Source: Klebsormidium nitens
Lineage: Eukaryota > Streptophyta > Klebsormidiophyceae > Klebsormidiales > Klebsormidiaceae
DNA length: 64,000 bases
Reading direction: 5' to 3'
NCBI GenBank assembly: GCA_000708835.1
Contig: DF236960.1
Span: 276,982-340,981 of the forward strand
Numbering within the stretch: position 1 is the first letter of the stretch; every line of letters begins with the position of its first letter. A program made the position numbers and the translations under genes. A model generated the notes under the pieces. The model was not told the origin of the DNA. It ran no database searches and worked only from the letters and a program-made list of their open reading frames with translations. Of this stretch, positions 1 through 11,700 are shown in pieces.

Positions 1-53
1 CGGAGGTTAAGAACTTTGGGTTCTCAAAGTAGGGTTCTGTGGTACGAAAACAG

Positions 54-2956
54 AGTGGGAGCGCCCATGCGGTGCTGCCGACTTTGGATGAGCCAGGGGA
101 GAAGGAAGGTGCGATCTTGCCGCCGCCGATGGTCAAGGTAGGTCTTGAAGGTCGACGTCTGCGTTTAGTCAAATTGCGCTTTGCGAGGTTTCTGAATTCT
201 GGAGTCATCGGGTTGTCTGCCGCGATAATGTAAATGGGGAGCGGCAGTGCGGTGCTGCTGAGCCTGTAGAAGTTGATAGAGGGGGCGTTCGCGGTGCTGT
301 CTGTGACAAGTGTCAGGATGGGTTCTCTAATAAGGGCTTGAGAATGTCACGAATTTGCGGATCCGGCAATTCTCTGCTGGTCCGCTTTAACCAGCTTAAG
401 GGTTTTATTATATCGGCCCTTCGACAACCTAGGAATTGGCGCTGGGCTGTGCGCAGACGGACAAGGTGAGCTCCCGGGTTGCGGGCTTTTGTGGCTTGAA
501 TGTTCATAACTTCCAGTCTTGGACTCGCGTTACTTCTGGCCGCGATGGCTCCGCTGCAGCTCTTTACAAAAAACTTGCCGCCCCCATTTGAAGTTCCTGG
601 GGTGGGCTTTCCCAACCTTGAATCGTCGGATGCTGTTTCCTTGTCGGTCTTACGGTCAGGATCGGTAAGCATAGTCCGGGCAGTTGGAATCCGATGGCAA
701 GTCTGACGCAAACAGCTGTACTCAGCCTACACAAAGCCTCGGAGCCGTTTAAGGCCAATCTGTGCGCGCCAATGGTTACCTGAGCTAGTCTTCGATCGTC
801 GAAGCTGGGAATCGAACCCAAATCCGGTCGCTTTTGTGACGTCGAAAGCAGCGGTTTGGCAACATGATGTTTGAAGGTCGGTAAGCCTCAAGGTTCTGAA
901 AGCCCTTTTTGTCTCTTACAGATTCTGGACAAGTACCGGCCCCCGTGGATCGTTGAGCAGCTCGGGCTCCTGTTGGTCCACGTCATCCCCACGTGGCCCA
1001 TCGTTCCGGTCCGCAACCGGGTCGACAACTCCTTCCGGGATCCGGCCAAGTGCGAATTGGTGAGCCGGTTTCAAGGCCGCATATGTTGCTCCTGTAAAGG
1101 GCACCTGAATGGATAAAAAGGTTAGCGAAAGGTTTGTAGTACGTGGAGTTCTATAAAGGAAGGTTCAAACTTTGCTTTTCCTGAAGTCAGTTCCAAGTCG
1201 CTCTTTCGACTGTGCTTGGAGAACTCTGTTCGAGCTCCCGAGCTTTCTGTGCAGCAAGGAGCGTACGTTTACTTTGAGCAAGCCGGGGCTCGAGAGCGCA
1301 CGAACAATACGCCTTTTTATCATGCACCTTAACCTAGACTTATTTCAGGATTCTCACAGCAACTCTACTTGCAAATAATTTGAAGTCAAGATGGCGTCGA
1401 AGTCGAAGGTGAAAAATCTGCGGCACTAGGTTGGGCAGGAACTTCCAGTCAAACCCGAAAGGGAAGCGTCAAACCATCTGACCCCTATTTCGAACCAAGC
1501 GAGCATTCGGGCGAAACTGAAACAAGCTTCGAAGCAGCTGAAGATGGACCCGTACGTGTACTTAGGAACAACTCCAGGCATCGCTGATTCCAGAGGGTAT
1601 TTCGTGAACCCAGAATCTCATGCTTGCAGGCGAAGAAGGATCCGTACATCTACGTGAAGAAGCCGCGGCTCAAGACGGGGCAGGAACTTCTGCGGGTCAC
1701 GCTCCACCTGCAGCAGCGGCTGCAAGAGGTAAGCAGGATTTGCCACGTGGCATGCGATGGAATGTGCCACGTGGCCGTGCTTTGCTTCCCGTATGTACCA
1801 TGCATAAGGTGTCTTTTTGGCAGGTGCTGTTGCGATCCAAGTTCAACCTGCAGCAGCGGCCACAGTTCGTACGCAGAGATTGCGACGTGGCCTGTCTCTG
1901 TCTTCCCACGTTGGCCACGTGACAGTCTTTTCGCCAAACTTTCAAGACTTGTCGCTGCGGGCAAAACCAGATTTGCTCCGTGCGGGTTGTTGGTTGCAGC
2001 CCAACTACAGACACAGCGCGAGAATCCGTTGCCCAGCGGAAACTGCGAACAATCTTTTCATGCCGCTACGGGTCCTGTTCCGTCCTGGGCTCCACGGAAC
2101 TACGAGACTATCAGAATTCAGATCTGCTTTTCCGACTTCCTCTCGGCTCACGTCGTTTGGACTCGTTTGGACTCCAAAAAAGTGGTGCGCTTGCTTACCA
2201 ATTTGCCGTCAGGAGAATGGTCATCTCGTTCCGCTCCTGATCACCGTTGTCTTCCTGGTCCTCCCCGGAACCGCGGACACTGGAAGCGTCACCGAGGTCA
2301 GCCAAGCCCTGTACGAGCAAGCGTCCAGTTTGGACAAGACGGTCAAGAACTTGCCACGCAAACTCCGCTCTTGTGTTCCGCTGCACAACAATACTCTTGG
2401 TCTTGCACGGAATGGGAACACCGTCAGCGACATCGAGGTCAGCCAAGCCCTGTCTACGCAAGCGTCCAGTTCGGACAACACGATCAATTGATTTCCGAGC
2501 AAACCTCGTTCCGTGTTCTGCTGCAGATCACATTCCGTCCCTTGTCCACCACGGAACCGCGGACACTGGAAGCGTAACCGAGGTCAGCCAAGCCATGTAA
2601 GAGCAAGCGGCCAATTTGGACATGACATTTGAACCTTTTCCAAACAACCTCCTTTTCGTGTTCCGCTGCAGATTACCATTCCGTTCCTGGTTCTCCATGG
2701 AACGGCGGACACCGTCACGGACATCGAGGTCAGCCAAGCCCTGTACGAGCAAGCGGCCAGTTCGGACAAGACGATCAAGATTTATCCGGACGGTTACCAC
2801 GCGCTACTGCAAGGGGAGCCGGAGGAGCAGCGGCAACGGATAGCGGACGACATCGTGACGTGGATCGATAAGCGGGCGCACGCATATACACACGCGGGCG
2901 GCAAGGCGGCGCTCCAAGACGCGGAGTTGGTGGACAGAGTTCTGGAGGACGCTTAG
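54..2956 (+). CDS. Monoacylglycerol lipase / caffeoyl shikimate esterase-like hydrolase, 3' exons (5' end outside window)
   Basis: Alpha/beta hydrolase of the plant MAGL/CSE (serine aminopeptidase S33) group, which cleaves ester bonds of monoacylglycerols or caffeoyl shikimate. Exons seen: 54-137 (probable), 922-1059, 1630-1728 and 2672-2956, all joining in phase 0 with GT-AG borders. The second carries RPPWIVEQ...PTWPIVP. The last carries PFLVLHGTADTVTD (the family's Asp-bearing HG-AD-VTD segment), DKTIKIYPDGYHALLQGEPEE (catalytic His in YHALL) and a stop at 2954-2956 after a short extra tail. The first exon aligns to the segment just after the nucleophile elbow but reads SGSAHAV where the family has MGGAV, so it may be a decayed copy. 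The GxSxG serine is not in the window. Introns contain several degraded exon copies. Substrate choice between MAGL and CSE cannot be decided from this part. Confidence 0.85.
228..292 (+). repeat. Decayed copy of the 54-137 exon
   Basis: The string GCGGTGCTGC and its surroundings (GGGAGCG before, then GA..TG.A..AG) recur 180 bp downstream of the same site at position 69. The copy has an in-frame stop. It is the first of many exon echoes in the window. Confidence 0.6.
1390..1595 (+). repeat. Decayed copies of hydrolase exon 1630-1728, upstream side
   Basis: GGGCAGGAACTTC at 1433 repeats 1678 in the exon, with a matching stretch before it (GTGAA.AA.C.GCGGC). A second piece at 1540-1565 matches the exon start (GAAG..GGA.CCGTAC). 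Both are interrupted and non-coding. Confidence 0.65.
1805..1870 (+). repeat. Decayed copy of hydrolase exon 1630-1728, donor side
   Basis: CCTGCAGCAGCGGC at 1848 duplicates the same string at 1707 in the exon, a spacing of 141 bp. The donor site itself is not preserved. A repeated CCACGTGGC word (around 1742 and 1767) lies between the copies. Confidence 0.7.
2241..2671 (+). repeat. Three tandem echoes of the last hydrolase exon
   Basis: GAGGTCAGCCAAGCC occurs at 2294, 2435 and (shortened) 2580 before the real exon copy at 2726: spacings 141, 145 and 146 bp. Each unit holds intron sequence, an acceptor-like CCGCTGCA region, and the start of the exon up to the DKT(I/V)K segment. The copies have frameshifts or stops, whereas the real exon at 2672-2956 is open to the stop codon. 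The intron part is duplicated together with the exon edge. Confidence 0.85.
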
Positions 2957-5464
2957 AGGAGGGTTGCACTTTCGGCATCAGGAGTGAAACTGCTGAAGTT
3001 GAGTCCGTTTTTGCGAATGTCAACTTTTGGGATTGAGGCGCACGTTCCGATAGTCATGGTTCCTTCAGAAGAACAGAGGAGTCACAGTCCCTTCGGCGAA
3101 AGAACATAGGAGAAATGCGAAGAACTCAATCGGACCCTAAATTTGACTACCTTGACTTGACTCTGTACAGCTTTCATACTTGGAACGACCCGTAAGGCAA
3201 CAATTTGATGGGTCAATATAGCACACAGGAATTCAACGTCAACGCCAGCCTGCCCGCCGTTGGCCGAACTTGGTGGCGACAATAAGTGAAAGCTTGGATA
3301 GCGTAGACCATTTGCCACGCGAATCGCATGCGCACTGCGCTGCATGAGATTGAGCACGGTTTGCTTTGGCATTTTTCGAGTTGAACGGCAATATGGCTTG
3401 AGTTAGAAATCCGTACAGCGAAGTTTCGAACTGAGTCTTTCTTACATCGCTTGAGTTGATACATACCTTGAAGGCCGCGGGAATCGCTTTCTGTCCCATC
3501 TGCTTCTATTCAGTTCGAAGTACATGGATCGCCGGGTGCACCGCCGCATCCCCAAACTAAGTTACACGTTCAGATCAGCTAATCACGTCCGATCAGCTTT
3601 TGATGATCACACGCGCACGAGCATGCAAGAAAACGTTCAATGTTACGGGACTCGCATTGCAGTACCCAGAATGATTTGAGACTCGACGAGACCGTCTGAC
3701 CGGACTTGATTTGATACTACGGCCAGGCCCGGTCCACAACCCGTCCACAATTGGTGACTCACGGGCCGCCGCGCCCGGCCGCGCCGGCGGCTAACAATCC
3801 GATCATCAATGGGTGCCATGCACCGTGTGCCGCCAGACCGTGCACTTCCATGAAGATGCACTACTTGTCTTACAAACTTCTATGCATGTATGGTTGATCA
3901 TGCAATAGAGTACGGTCTCAAGCTCACTGAGCTAGCTCAGCTGCCTGCATGAGAGTGGGCGGTGATCAATGGCACATAGCTAGACTCAGACGCTTAATTC
4001 TAGCTTCCAAAGCCCGCATTAAGTTTTAACTTCCATCATGTACGTATACGCACATGATGCCCAACGGCATACGTATGCATCCATGCTATAACTACAGGCT
4101 ATAGCACTCTGCGTCACGGGTCAGTACTACTGACCCTACTGTAGGTATTTGCTAGTTTAAATTTAGTTCAAATATTGGTCGGTTGACTCACTAGCCGCGC
4201 CTGTACCGTACTTTCCCGGCCGGGCTTGCCAAGTTGGACTATCTAGATAACGGAACCTCTAGCTGCATCTGCTAATGATGTTATATTTGTACATATGACT
4301 TGGTAACAAAGTGTCCGGGCACGCCCGGCCGCCAACTGCGTTTGCTTTCTTACCGTGGCTGCTTGACTAGCCTGCCTAGCATCCGTCAGGATGTCGGACG
4401 AACACTCCGAAGTTGGAAGCCATCCGATCCAAAGGGCTAATCATCAACTCATCCCTCTGCGATCAATTGGTGCAATTGGCTACAACCTAGTGTTGACGTG
4501 GCCGTGACGTTAAACCGCGCAAGTTGATTCTATGGCCCTGACCCGACTTGTTTTTGCCGTTCGATTACATCAACTGATCAGTCTGATCCCATGTGAAAGG
4601 TCTCATATACACTGCGGCTCTCAGATACGCAATCAAACCTTCTCGAGTATGTATTATAGTCTGCGAGTTGTTCATCAAACAAGGGTTCAAGTTATGAAGC
4701 TGTCGGGGCCAGGTTTTCTCTACACTTGAAACTCAAACTCGCGCAGGGAGATTTTTTCTCCAGAAAAATGAAAGAATGTGCGGTGACCAATAATAGTTCT
4801 CTAGGTCTGTTAGTGGAGGGAATCTAGCAGCCTGACAAGAGGTTTTGCGTGCGGTCTTTAGAGCGGTCTTACTACGGAAAGCGCTGCAGGAGGGAAACTC
4901 CAATTTGTTTGTGTATAAATGTTTCAGCTGGCCTACAGCATATGCACCAGGCTTTGAGAGGCCTCAGCTAGTTACACCACTGCACCTAGTTACTTACTGC
5001 AATTGTTTTTCTAGCGCTATTTCAACCCTTCAAGTTGATCGCCCCGCCTTTGCTAAATCACTTCCCAATCCAATGAAGAGCTCTCGGCTCAGTTTGAATA
5101 GCTGCAAGCAAGGCGACTTTCTAGCTGGCGCCCCCGCTGAACTTTCGCCGGTCTCACAAGCGAATCAACGCAAGGTTCCCTCATCTCCTTATAATTCGTC
5201 TAAGACTTCTCGCAATATGATCGAGCTCGTTATCAATCTTTTCGTCTGTGTATGTATGCACTATCCCCCCTCCTGTACAAAGCTCAGGCGAGCTGCCAAT
5301 TGCTTCAAAATTGCGCAAACCGGCGGCCTTTTGGCTGGTGCCCTGTTTCTTATTCGCGCCGCTCCGCTGATTTCTTCAGTCGAAGCAAATCGAAGCTCAT
5401 TCTGCAGACTCCAAGTCCTCATTCACGTTTCAAATCTGCTTAGCGTACTTAAGGTCCTACCCCT
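2957..5464. other. Intergenic region without recognised genes
   Basis: No convincing coding exon on either strand. The first 100-200 bp presumably hold the 3' UTR of the upstream hydrolase gene. From about 3880 to 4700 the sequence is poorer in GC and rich in short palindromic words (GCTAGC, GCATGC, TGATCA), unlike the flanking exons. Confidence 0.5.
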
Positions 5465-5708
5465 CCCGCTTCTCGTCCTCCAGAACCTCCTTAACCTTTC
5501 CAGAGTTTGTTTTCTTTAGCCTTTGCGCTCCAACTCCTCGCTAGCACCTCCTTAACCTTTCTAACATTAACCTCCTTAACCCTCCGCTCCCAACCCCCGA
5601 GCACCCTTCTCGGGCACTACCAATCAACCTTCCAAAACTTAACCTTCCCGCTCAGACTCCTCGTCCTTCCTAGGTTACTGCCTTAACCCACCTTCCTAGG
5701 TTAGTCCC
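5465..5708 (-). repeat. Degenerate CCTCCTTAACC-type repeat after the glycosyltransferase stop
   Basis: Pyrimidine-rich stretch in which pieces like CTCGTCCTCCAGAACCTCC and CCTTAACC recur. On the minus strand they resemble the last codons of the glycosyltransferase (GAGGTTTTGGAGGACTTGGAG) plus its stop region, so they look like decayed tandem copies of the gene's end in the 3' UTR. Confidence 0.5.
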
Positions 5709-8700
5709 TTAACCCGCCTCCTCCAAGTCCTCCAAAACCTCCGGTCCGTTCTCGCAGAAGCCGTCCCCGCAGTGAAACTCCCCGCACACCTTCATGTCTA
5801 TGCGCGCGTCCGGTTCCACTTTCCTCTCCCACGACTGAACCGTAGCAACCTGATTTTTTCGGTCGCCGGAGCAGTGGTTGTGGAAGACGCGCAACGTTCT
5901 GTGCAAGTAAAAGAATCATTTCATGCAAAGGCTTTGCAGAAGAGAGTAGAACAGCTGGGTTCAGTGCATCCACATCGATGCGACTATAAAATGAGAGCTG
6001 CTTAGACGCAGCAATGAGATCCATTGACGTCTTGGATCGGGAGTCTACCTAGTTGCCGGCTTTAACAAAAATCCAGTGGACATCCGATTTGGGTCGGATA
6101 TTCTGTGCAGATCGAACAGAAACACCACTTGTTTTGAAAATCGATGTAGAGATCACGAAGGTAACAAATTTTAAGACCCCACATTTGTGGAGCTCGGATG
6201 CGACGAACCAGCCTCACGGGATACGTACTTCTGAAACTTCGTCTTGTGGAAATTCTAAGGACAGACAAGTCGAGTCGAAACGAAAACCTTCAATCTGCTT
6301 CAACACACAAGATACAGATACGGGCCTGATCGGATACCGATAACCGGGTACAGTGGAGCTAACCTGCACGGGTTACGGACGTCCAGACCCGCCCATTTGA
6401 GCGCCCAAATGACCACGTTTTCAGACCCCGTTTGCGGCTCAAACCCGGTCTTGTCAACCACGCTCTGGGGCAGAGGTGCCAGGAAAACAAACGCGTCCGA
6501 CGATAAGTAGCCGTCTTCGGTATGCTCGTATCTGCGAGGATTGGGTAAGCGGTTAGGTGACCACTCTCTTCGCATACGGGATCAGGTTTTCGACATGGCG
6601 TGGAAGATCAGTTTGGCCAGGGTTTGTTAATGTCCGCAGAGAAACCGCCTGGCGCTTCTCAGGGACGAAGTCTCACCCTTTTGAATGAGAAGAAGTCAAC
6701 CCAGGGACACCTTCTGGTACTTTTAGGAACTGGAATATGGTTGCGCTCTGCTCTGTTACATAGCCATCTTCCACCATATTTCCTTTCACAGACTTAGGTT
6801 TCGCGCTCATCAAGGGTCCGCTCAACAGATCGCGCCGCACGTGAGAAGCAAAAACTGGATCAGCGCTACCAGACTGGTGAGGCGTTCCGCAATCCTTCAA
6901 ATCGCTTTTTTCCGTTAGCCGTTTCCGGCCAGTCATACGAAGTCGAAGGCAGCCTTCACCTGAAGCACATATTCTTCCCGCAGACGTCACTCTCCTTCTT
7001 CTCGTGGCGGCTCAGCGCGAGCACGCGGCCGCCCCCCGCGAGGTGGCGCTCCGCGCTCAAAACCTCCAAACCCGCCTCGAAGCTGATGTCACCATGCGCC
7101 TGCGCGCACAGCTTCCCGGGGAGGTGCGAGTTCGCGTACGCGAACGAGTCGTTGTAGTAAAGGCGGCGCCCGAGAAAGGACACGTGGAGCTTTCCGCACG
7201 GGTCGCTGAACCCGGCGCGTATCACGGCCTCGTCTTCCGGAAACTCGAGTAGCAAGTGCACGCCCACAATCTGCGCGCGCGCTCAAAACGCACACTGTCA
7301 AGACAACCTCTGTCAAGTAACCAAGCTTTCTTCAATGTAATCGGTCGTGCTAGCAGTTCCTCACTTATCCCCATATAGGTCCCTTGATTGAACGAGAGGG
7401 AAATGACCAGTTTTGCGTCAAGCTTTTGTTAAGAATGGCTTAATTGGAATGGAGGTTGAATTATGGTGACAGGGAGGGCAATACTGCAGCGATGGCATTG
7501 GTGATTGTTTCGCACAGGCGGCCCCGAAGAAAGGTTGATGATGGATTGTACGAGCACGTGGAGGATGGGATTTTTTTTTAAAGATTCCGGTGATGTAATT
7601 GCCCTCCATCTTATACGAGCAGGCACGTGATCGATTCCGCAGGTGTCTGGCGAGATTCGCTTCGGTGTCTCCCAGCAGGAAAAGTACGACGGGCCGGAAA
7701 CGTACCTGCTCGTGAGCGAGGTTCGCTGCCAGCGTGGCGTCAAACTCCGCCTGCCGGGCGGCAGAATTGTTCCGCCGGAGGACCGGGTACTGCGAGATCA
7801 AATGCAGACCGTCCGATGGGCAGGACACCGGGCGAGCGCGTGCGTCCCGGGCGGCGTCGGTCACCGCGGCCGCGAGCGCGCGCCGGACCAGAGGGCCCGC
7901 GAGGTCCGGCGTCTCGGGGTTGCATTCGACGAGTCTGTGCGAAGAACGATTTAGTGGGTCAGTCAGTCCAGCCCGTAACCATCATATATAGAACCGCAAC
8001 GTTTTGTTCATCAGAGAATCCGTGTCTGAAGGAGTACCCTTGGACGGCTGACCTTCTTTAGGCGCTAGATGATATGCGAAGTTACTGAATTGGGACGGCT
8101 CGTGCTTGCTGAGTGCTGGATAACTTCTCACGTGATGGCGATCTAAACCATCGACGTCGAGACGGGTCTCCTTTGAGATCGTGGCATACTTTGGGCGCAA
8201 TTCAATTACATGCGTGGCGCCAAAATTGGAACGGAATCTGAATTTGAAGGGTTTCTCAGCACCAGAAGACGCGTCAGATATTCGGCCCACTAAAGCAAAG
8301 TCCTTAAGAAGTTTCGTTTAGAATTAAAAAGACTCACACTTATAGAACGAGGCCCCGGCGCAAGTGCGACGTGATTATCACGGCGCAAAACAAGAAGCGG
8401 AACTCGAAACCAATCTAAGTGAAACGGGTAGCCATAGAGTCGCGCCATGCAGCTGTGCGGGCTGCTAAAGCTACAACTTTCAAGCCTCCCGGGTAGACAG
8501 AGACCAATATTCGGCTCGAATTCATTACGAGTAAGAAACCATGATAGGTACCTGGGACGGGTGGGGTTAGCTTGGGGGTAAGGGTGGGAACGGGTACGGA
8601 GCGTATCAACCTTGAGTTTAGGTTTTATTCAGCTGTTGCTGTTACCATTTATGGCGCTTATCCTTCATAGAATCGAAATTCTTCCAGAGGCTTACACTCC

Positions 8701-11700
8701 GGGAATAAGGCCGCGGCGCAGGATCCAGTCGACAGCTTTCTCCGACCACGAAGTGAAGTGCAAGGCCTTGAGGTGCGCGAGCGCGAGCGTCATCGCCAGG
8801 TGGCGCATGTGGCAGTCGCGGCCGCTCGCCGCGTCGCACCAGCGCGCGCAGATGGCGCCCGCGGCCTCCAGGCGCGCGCACATCGCGTCGGATGCGATAG
8901 CGGCGAAGTAAGCGCCGCTCTGGACGCCCGCATCGAGCAGGTTCCGCTGCAAGGAGTGGAAGAATAAGTTTCTCCTTTACGAAAATATGTCCAATCTAAA
9001 TTTTCGGCGGTGACTGTAGTGCGCAGACTTTGGCTTCTCGCATTATGATCACTTGCGAAAGGCCGTTTTTATGACTTGTTTTGGTCCCCGCTGTAAAGTA
9101 CCTTACGCAGGCGGGATCACTCTGTTTTCGAAGGCAACCCTTAGTAAGTACTTCAACCAACCTCCTCAGCAGAACGTCAGGTCTTTAATCTGGTCTCTAA
9201 GCTGCGGCAAACGCTCGACGTATATATGTGGCTTCTAGAATACTACTCCTTCGGTGTCTCTGGTTCAAGAACGCGTTGGAACTCTGTCGATGACGTCTTC
9301 TAAGTAAGAAATTCTTTTAGAGAAGAGGCAAAGGCCACAGAATAGAGACGTGATGCATATCGTTCAAAAGCCAAATCGCGCGCGCGTACCTTCAGTGCCG
9401 CAAAGAGCGCGCGCTCGCCGCACGCGTCGCCTCGGTCGACAACCAGCCCCCGGAAGTTCCGCCCAACGAGCAGCCGGAACGTTGCCTCCTTGAGCGGAAA
9501 GACCGGCCGGAGCAGCCCTACGGCGGTGTTGAGCGCCACTTCATCGATGATTCCTCCGCCGATTTTGTTGATACCATTGACGCGCAAGTGTTCCGTTCCG
9601 CTCTGCTTAGCTGCCAAATCCTCGACCGAAACGGAAAGGGTCGGGAGGTTGGTGGGCGGAAGCCCGGTAGCGAGTTCCTCAGGGGTCAGAACTAGGTATG
9701 GCGCGTCGAGGATCTCGTGAAGCTTGATTCCGCCCACTTCTTGAGATTCCCAGATGACAACTAGTCGCCGGTTGAGCTTCTGAGACAGAATGACGGCCCG
9801 CGCTAAGTCGAGCAGCCTTTCCGGTAAGCCCCCCTCGGAGCTCAACTAGGAGGAGGAGCATTTCTGTTAAAGGTTGCTGCGTCGTGAAGTCGGACCTGGG
9901 GAGGAGCGCGTCGCGCGCGGCCGCGAGCGCGTCGCGCGCGAACAGGGCGTCGCCGAATGGGCCGCGCGCGTGGATGAAGACGCTCTTTTTGGAGCGGGTG
10001 AGGTCGGTTGACGGGAGAATCCAGGCAGGACCGACAGTCAAGTCGTACTCTGCGAGCGGAAGGAACGGACGGAATTCAGAACGGAAGGAGCGGAAGGAAT
10101 CCGTTTGACTGAATCTAGTCGATTCCGCAGCAGGGCAAGGGCTTGCAGATCACTCTCAGGCAGGCCAACATGTCCTTGAGCGAAACCGATGCCTGGAGCC
10201 AAAACGTTGCCTTGGAGTGACCGAAACTGATGCCTGGAACCAAACAGTTGCCTTCGACCGGACCGACACCCTATGATCACCATCTTGTCGTAGTAAAGGC
10301 TCTCCTACCAAATTTTGTCGTTAGAAAGCGGTCAATCTAGTCGCTCTAATTCCGTTTCGTATGCTTTCTGGCTTGAACGTACTAAGATAAGATGAGCGCT
10401 TTCTTTTCCACTTCCGTCTTCAACGGGGTACTTGGACTTGAGCATGAGGATCTCTACGTCGACAGCTGCCTAAAGGGCTTAGATATGCTCTCGACACACT
10501 TCAAGTCCTGAGTATTCCTCAAGATGCCAAAATGCGATCCTCACAATTGGTACGAGAAAGGTGCAGTTTCGTCGGTAAAAGATGCCGACAAGCAATTCTA
10601 TCAAACATCTTCACACTTTGATTGAAGTTTACATACCCGCATACTTGAAGTTGACCTCCCACGGGTAGAAATCCTCCATGACATCTATCTTGGCGCCGAA
10701 AATGGATTGGTACGATTCTCCACAGGCCTCGTCCGTTTGCCACACCACCCTAAGCGGCCACCGGAGCTTCTCCGCGAGCAAAAGACCGGACGCAATCGCA
10801 GCGGCACGATCAGAACACGTGCCGATCGGACGAAGCACGACCCACTGACGGCGCACTTTCTGGTAGTGGAGCTGTAACTGGCCTACGAACCACGGAAGCG
10901 ATTCCACCTGCAGGAAATACTGAATACGATTTGAAAAAGTGTTGACCACCTCCGCGATCCAGGTGCGAAAGTAGGAAGAAACTTGTGCTTCGTGACTGCG
11001 CGAAATCTCCATTCCCAGCCATTTCTCGGTAGGCTTGCAGCAAATGGCGCCGCTCGTCCTCCGAGGAATGCCCCGAGAGGACGTTGAGGAAAGCAGCCAT
11101 GAATTCTAAACGTTCCTTGAAAGGCCGAGAAGGGAGTTTGACGCCTACGAGGCAAAACATAGATAGGAAAGGATCATTACCGTTGCCAGCTTTTCCTCCG
11201 GGAGCCCTATTTCAGCCGTAATTTCTGTGAGTTCCTTGACAGGCAGAGCAGCCAATTTACAAACCTACGAGTTCAAAAAACAAAGATCAGGAAGAAACAA
11301 TACCGTCGCCAGCTTCTCCTCCGGCAGATCGACGCTGTACCCGACCACCTGTCGGTAGGCTTGCAGCAGGTAGTGACGCTCGTCCCCGGGGGAAAGCCCC
11401 GAGTGGATGTCGGGAACCGGGGCCGTCATGGCGCAGTTGCACGAGCCGTCCAGTTGCTGGGAGCAATCGTATTGGCTTCCTTGCTTCTGAAAAGAGCGCA
11501 GAGAAGTTACTCGAGTCAGATCAGGTTTGGGTCCTCGAGTCAGTAACTATCGAAGCTGAGCAGAAATCATTTCGTCCTCGGGGGAATGCCCCGAGTGCAG
11601 GTCGGAAACCGGAGCCGTCATGACGCAGTTGTACGGGGCATTCAGTTGCTGCAGTGGGAGCAGACGTGCTGGCCTCCTTGCTTCTGAAAAGAGCGCAGAG

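Noticed and set aside
780-860. tRNA-like T-arm (GGGTTCGATTCCC on the minus strand)
   Set aside because: The 5 bp stem and loop fit, but no matching acceptor stem, D arm or anticodon arm is found at the expected distance.
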